13,767 nucleotides of DNA, taken from Moraxella bovis. GTDB lineage: Bacteria; Pseudomonadota; Gammaproteobacteria; Pseudomonadales; Moraxellaceae. The notes under the pieces are model-generated. The model saw nothing but the letters and a program-made list of their open reading frames with translations. It was not told the origin of the DNA and made no database searches. A program made the translations under genes and the position numbers. Of the stretch, positions 13,747 through 13,767 are shown one piece after another (position 1 is the first letter of the stretch; every line of letters starts with the position of its first letter). The DNA is taken from NCBI RefSeq assembly GCF_002014975.1, contig NZ_MUXV01000034.1, positions 60,387 through 74,153 on the forward strand. Reading direction: 5' to 3'.

Positions 13747-13767
13747 GTTACACCCACCAAACCCCAA

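Overview
The window reads as a stretch of chromosome from a gammaproteobacterium of the Moraxellaceae (Moraxella or a close relative). This is inferred from the gene content, the moderately AT-rich composition and the order cmk-rpsA-ihfB-lapA-pyrF; I had no search to confirm it. It is almost entirely core metabolism. I see no tRNA or rRNA gene, CRISPR array, prophage, intact transposase, defence system or biosynthetic cluster. Twelve protein genes are confidently named or placed in a family, and a thirteenth (GYF_2/RDD) has a clear domain assignment but unknown function.

Layout. Positions 1-1400: a CorA-type Mg2+/Co2+ channel gene on the minus strand with an unusual acidic N-terminal extension, its own promoter, and a short tandem repeat at the window edge. 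1442-2401: a membrane protein with an N-terminal GYF_2-like domain and a C-terminal RDD domain. 2542-3827: ung and tadA, overlapping by one base (TAATG). 3828-4184: a gene-free AT-rich gap holding a 120-bp non-autonomous, MITE-like insertion built around two inverted REP-like modules, plus a small palindrome that also occurs upstream of ung. 4185-8385: cmk, rpsA, ihfB, lapA and pyrF, all on the plus strand. rpsA has its own extended -10 promoter, a structured leader with a GGA apical loop, and a strong terminator; ihfB, lapA and pyrF then follow as a tight group. 8386-8627: a short gap full of inverted repeats. 8628-9692: nagZ on the minus strand, divergent from prc (9845-12040), which has a signal peptide and a strong terminator. 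12222-12653: ndk. 12727-13584: purU on the minus strand, converging on ndk with one shared bidirectional terminator. The right edge carries a minus-strand terminator for a gene outside the window.

Functional themes. cmk, pyrF and ndk serve pyrimidine and nucleotide supply. purU balances formyl-THF, and so one-carbon units for purine synthesis. ung removes uracil from DNA and tadA makes inosine in tRNA. rpsA and ihfB supply ribosomal protein S1 and a nucleoid protein. lapA, nagZ and prc belong to envelope assembly and peptidoglycan turnover. Most promoter candidates here are of the extended -10 type (TGnTANNNT-like) with poor -35 elements.

I do not see an undescribed multi-gene system. The items most worth checking are the MITE-like element, the rpsA and ihfB leader structures, the acidic CorA extension, the lengthened IHF-beta N-terminus and the paired palindromes flanking ung-tadA.
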